DNA of 64,000 bases, taken from the NCBI GenBank assembly GCA_964477265.1, contig CAYZDJ010000013.1, positions 1-64,000 on the forward strand, written 5' to 3'. Made by a program: the position numbers and the translations under genes. Positions 62,152 through 64,000 of the stretch are shown here, in pieces. This DNA comes from CAIVPM01 sp964477265. Its GTDB lineage: Bacteria; Bacteroidota; Bacteroidia; Chitinophagales; Chitinophagaceae. The notes under the pieces are model-generated. The model ran no database searches. It saw only the letters and a list, made by a program, of their open reading frames with translations, and was not told the origin of the DNA. Position 1 is the first letter of the stretch. The number at the start of each line of letters is the position of its first letter.

Positions 62152-62679
62152 TCGTATGTTAAATCTGCTTAGAGGTATTCGGTTGTTATAGTAAAATTCA
62201 ATGGCGTCAATTACTTCTTCTTCAACTTTATCTTCGCTTCCATTAAACAATAATTGATGAATAAAATAACCACTTTGACCATTTTTATAATGCTCAATAT
62301 TTATAACCCTTTGTAAAACTCTGTTTGCATTTCTGCCAATAAAATTGCTGTTGTAATTATCATAATCATCATCAAATTTTACAGTTATATAAGCACCTTT
62401 ATAGTTGCTCCAATCTGTAACTTCTTTATCGTGCACCCAAATTCCCATTGCATCTATTTCAATAAATATTTTATCATTTTTATGTTTTACAGATGCATTG
62501 TAAATTCCTAACGCTGTAAAAACAACGCATAGTATTACTATGTTAATATTGCTGCTGTAAAAAATAATGAGGGTTAAAAGAAAAAAGGCAATTATAAAAT
62601 AAAGACTTACTAATGCAAATGAACCACTGGACATTTGCCTTACTTGAAATGGTATTTTGACATTTAGCTCTTGGGACAT
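62149..62679 (-). CDS. Membrane protein with PH-like C-terminal part
   Basis: 176 residues, not recognised by name. Two adjacent membrane helices occupy about residues 22-62 (ALVSLYFIIAFFLLTLIIFY and INIVILCVVFTALGIYNAS). A soluble domain follows: IFIEIDAMGIWVHDKEVTDW then SNYKGAYITVKFDDDYDNYN, a pattern like bacterial PH-type (YdbS/DUF) membrane proteins. The C-terminal helix (EEEVIDAIEFYYNNRIP) completes it. Function is unknown. Confidence 0.55.
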   Translation of the reverse strand: MSQELNVKIPFQVRQMSSGSFALVSLYFIIAFFLLTLIIFYSSNINIVILCVVFTALGIYNASVKHKNDKIFIEIDAMGIWVHDKEVTDWSNYKGAYITVKFDDDYDNYNSNFIGRNANRVLQRVINIEHYKNGQSGYFIHQLLFNGSEDKVEEEVIDAIEFYYNNRIPLSRFNIR

Positions 62680-62762
62680 ATTAATTTAGTATAAGGTCAT
62701 ACTACAATATTACAAATTTTTCAAACTTTAAACCTAAAACTTCAAACTCCTAATTTTGCCCC

Positions 62763-64000
62763 ATGACAAAAAAAGTAAGAGTAAGATTTGCACCAAGTCC
62801 AACAGGAGGTTTGCATTTAGGTGGTGTACGCACCGTATTATTTAATTATTTATTTGCAAAGCAAAATGGTGGGGATTTTATATTGAGGATTGAAGATACA
62901 GACCAAACAAGATTTGTAGATGGTGCTGAAGAATATATTTACAAAACCCTTGAATGGTGTGGCTTGCAGCCAGATGAAAGCCCAAAGCTTGGTGGACCAT
63001 TTGCACCTTATAAGCAAAGTGAACGTAAAGAAATCTATAGAAAATATGCTGAAGAATTAGTTGCTAAAGAATTGGCATATTATGCTTTTGATACTGCTGA
63101 AGAATTGGATATTAAAAGAAAAGAAATTGCAAATTTTCAATACAGCCATGCTACACGCAATGCAATGAGAAATTCTTTAACATTAAGTGCAGAAGAAACA
63201 AACGCTTTGCTTGCAGACAATACACCTTATGTTATTCGTACTAGGTTGCAACCTCATCAGGAAATAAAATTTACTGATTTAATTCGTGGTGAAGTGCACT
63301 TTGATACAACGCAGGTTGATGATAAAGTTTTATTAAAGGCAGATGGAATGCCAACTTACCACTTAGCTGTTGTGGTAGATGATTATTTAATGCAGATTAC
63401 CCACGCTTTTCGTGGAGAAGAATGGTTGCCAAGTGCTCCAGTGCATATATTTTTATGGCAGCATTTATTTGGTATAGAAAACATGCCACAATGGGCTCAT
63501 TTGCCATTAATATTAAAACCAGATGGTAATGGCAAATTAAGTAAAAGAGATGGAGACAGGCTTGGGTTTCCTGTGTTTGCAATGGATTGGACTGACCCAA
63601 AAACAAATGAACTTTCAACAGGATTTAAAGAGCGTGGATTTTTGCCACAGGCATTTATAAATATGCTTGCCATGCTTGGCTGGAATAGTGGCACAGAGCA
63701 GGAAATATTTTCTTTGAATGAATTGGTAGAAAAATTTAGTTTAGAAAGAGTGCATAAAGGAGGAGCTAAGTTTGATTATGAAAAAGCTAAATGGTTCAAC
63801 CATGAATGGATAAAGCAAAGCACGATTTATGATTTACAATTTATGATTTATGATTCGTTTAAGCAACATAATATTTTAGTTGATAATGAAGATAAATTTG
63901 AGAAAGTTTTTGAACTAGTAAAAGACAGGTGCACATTTATAAACGATTTTGTGCAGCAAGCTGGTTACTTTTTTAAAACGCCTGAAACAATTGACATTGC
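62763..64000 (+). CDS. gltX: Glutamate-tRNA ligase, partial (cut by window end)
   Basis: The first 412 codons of GluRS, with the remaining C-terminal part outside the window. The class I HIGH-like motif is RFAPSPTGGLHLGGVRTVLF, and KMSKS is GNGKLSKRDGDRLGFPVF. RIEDTDQTRFVDGAEEYI and YHLAVVVDDYLMQITHAFRG are diagnostic of GluRS. After KWFNHEWIKQ, residues 354-366 (about TIYDLQFMIYDSF) are encoded by a short tandem repeat of the intergenic type. Confidence 0.96.
   Translation, partial: MTKKVRVRFAPSPTGGLHLGGVRTVLFNYLFAKQNGGDFILRIEDTDQTRFVDGAEEYIYKTLEWCGLQPDESPKLGGPFAPYKQSERKEIYRKYAEELVAKELAYYAFDTAEELDIKRKEIANFQYSHATRNAMRNSLTLSAEETNALLADNTPYVIRTRLQPHQEIKFTDLIRGEVHFDTTQVDDKVLLKADGMPTYHLAVVVDDYLMQITHAFRGEEWLPSAPVHIFLWQHLFGIENMPQWAHLPLILKPDGNGKLSKRDGDRLGFPVFAMDWTDPKTNELSTGFKERGFLPQAFINMLAMLGWNSGTEQEIFSLNELVEKFSLERVHKGGAKFDYEKAKWFNHEWIKQSTIYDLQFMIYDSFKQHNILVDNEDKFEKVFELVKDRCTFINDFVQQAGYFFKTPETIDI
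63823..63857. repeat. In-frame tatgattta-type tandem repeat inside gltX
   Basis: cgatttatgatttacaattt followed by atgatttatgattcg. The unit atttatg recurs with a 7-15 nt period, and the block starts and ends with cg...cg. Similar wording lies in spacers, e.g. acgatttacagttt near 25033-25046 and aaatcataaatc near 14833-14845. It keeps the frame open. Confidence 0.5.

Noticed and set aside
1..64000. tRNA or rRNA genes, insertion sequences, prophage
   Set aside because: No cloverleaf-like GC-rich block with a TTCGA-type arm, no transposase or phage protein was found on reading either strand.

Overview
The window comes from a low-GC, AT-rich member of the Bacteroidota, most likely of Chitinophagaceae type (inference). 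Supporting signs are: two proteins with type IX secretion (T9SS) C-terminal sorting domains; a TTTG-N19-TAnnTTTG promoter in front of rpsJ; a free-standing 23S-intervening-sequence-type four-helix-bundle gene; Bacteroidota-type GlnRS, ParE and Prc; and several likely TTG starts. I saw no rRNA, tRNA, CRISPR array, insertion sequence or prophage.

Layout. 1-1.4 kb: a small HExxH protein and a secreted barrel-like protein. 1.4-6.3 kb: esterase and Bcp peroxiredoxin (minus), divergent from a compact plus-strand operon of ATP-grasp ligase, two tandem Uma2-family proteins and a GCS2-type carboxylate-amine ligase. This is the best candidate for an unusual metabolic system in the window. 6.3-9.4 kb: di-haem cytochrome c peroxidase, a four-helix-bundle (S23) gene bracketed by inverted repeats, and a flippase. 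9.4-22.5 kb: map, then the S10-spc ribosomal protein cluster (rpsJ to secY, minus strand), including a 59-residue rpmD. The str-operon genes (rpsL, rpsG, fusA) and the infA-rpmJ-alpha-operon genes are not attached at either end. 22.5-29.5 kb: a M20 amidohydrolase whose 3' end is duplicated downstream, trmN6, prc, glnS and a small membrane protein. 29.7-32.4 kb: acyltransferase, polyprenol-phosphate glycosyltransferase and EamA transporter. 32.3-45.5 kb: a TPR histidine kinase/LuxR-type regulator pair, a beta-helix secreted protein and a 3,095-residue T9SS surface protein. 45.5-52.4 kb: ppa, priA, and a TonB-dependent receptor with a PepSY reductase-like protein (iron uptake). 52.4-56.4 kb: unknown proteins and parE. 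56.8-62.7 kb: LytTR regulator and beta-propeller sensor kinase, divergent from a secreted T9SS endonuclease I, then a membrane protein. 62.8-64 kb: gltX, cut by the window end.

The most striking non-genic signal is in the spacers. Nearly every spacer inside the ribosomal protein cluster is long (about 22-150 nt, once 296 nt). Many hold short tandem repeats with a 7-8 nt period arranged as opposing arms able to pair in the mRNA. Related short repeats seem to have entered coding sequence at the C-terminus of the glycosyltransferase, at the rpmD stop codon and inside gltX.
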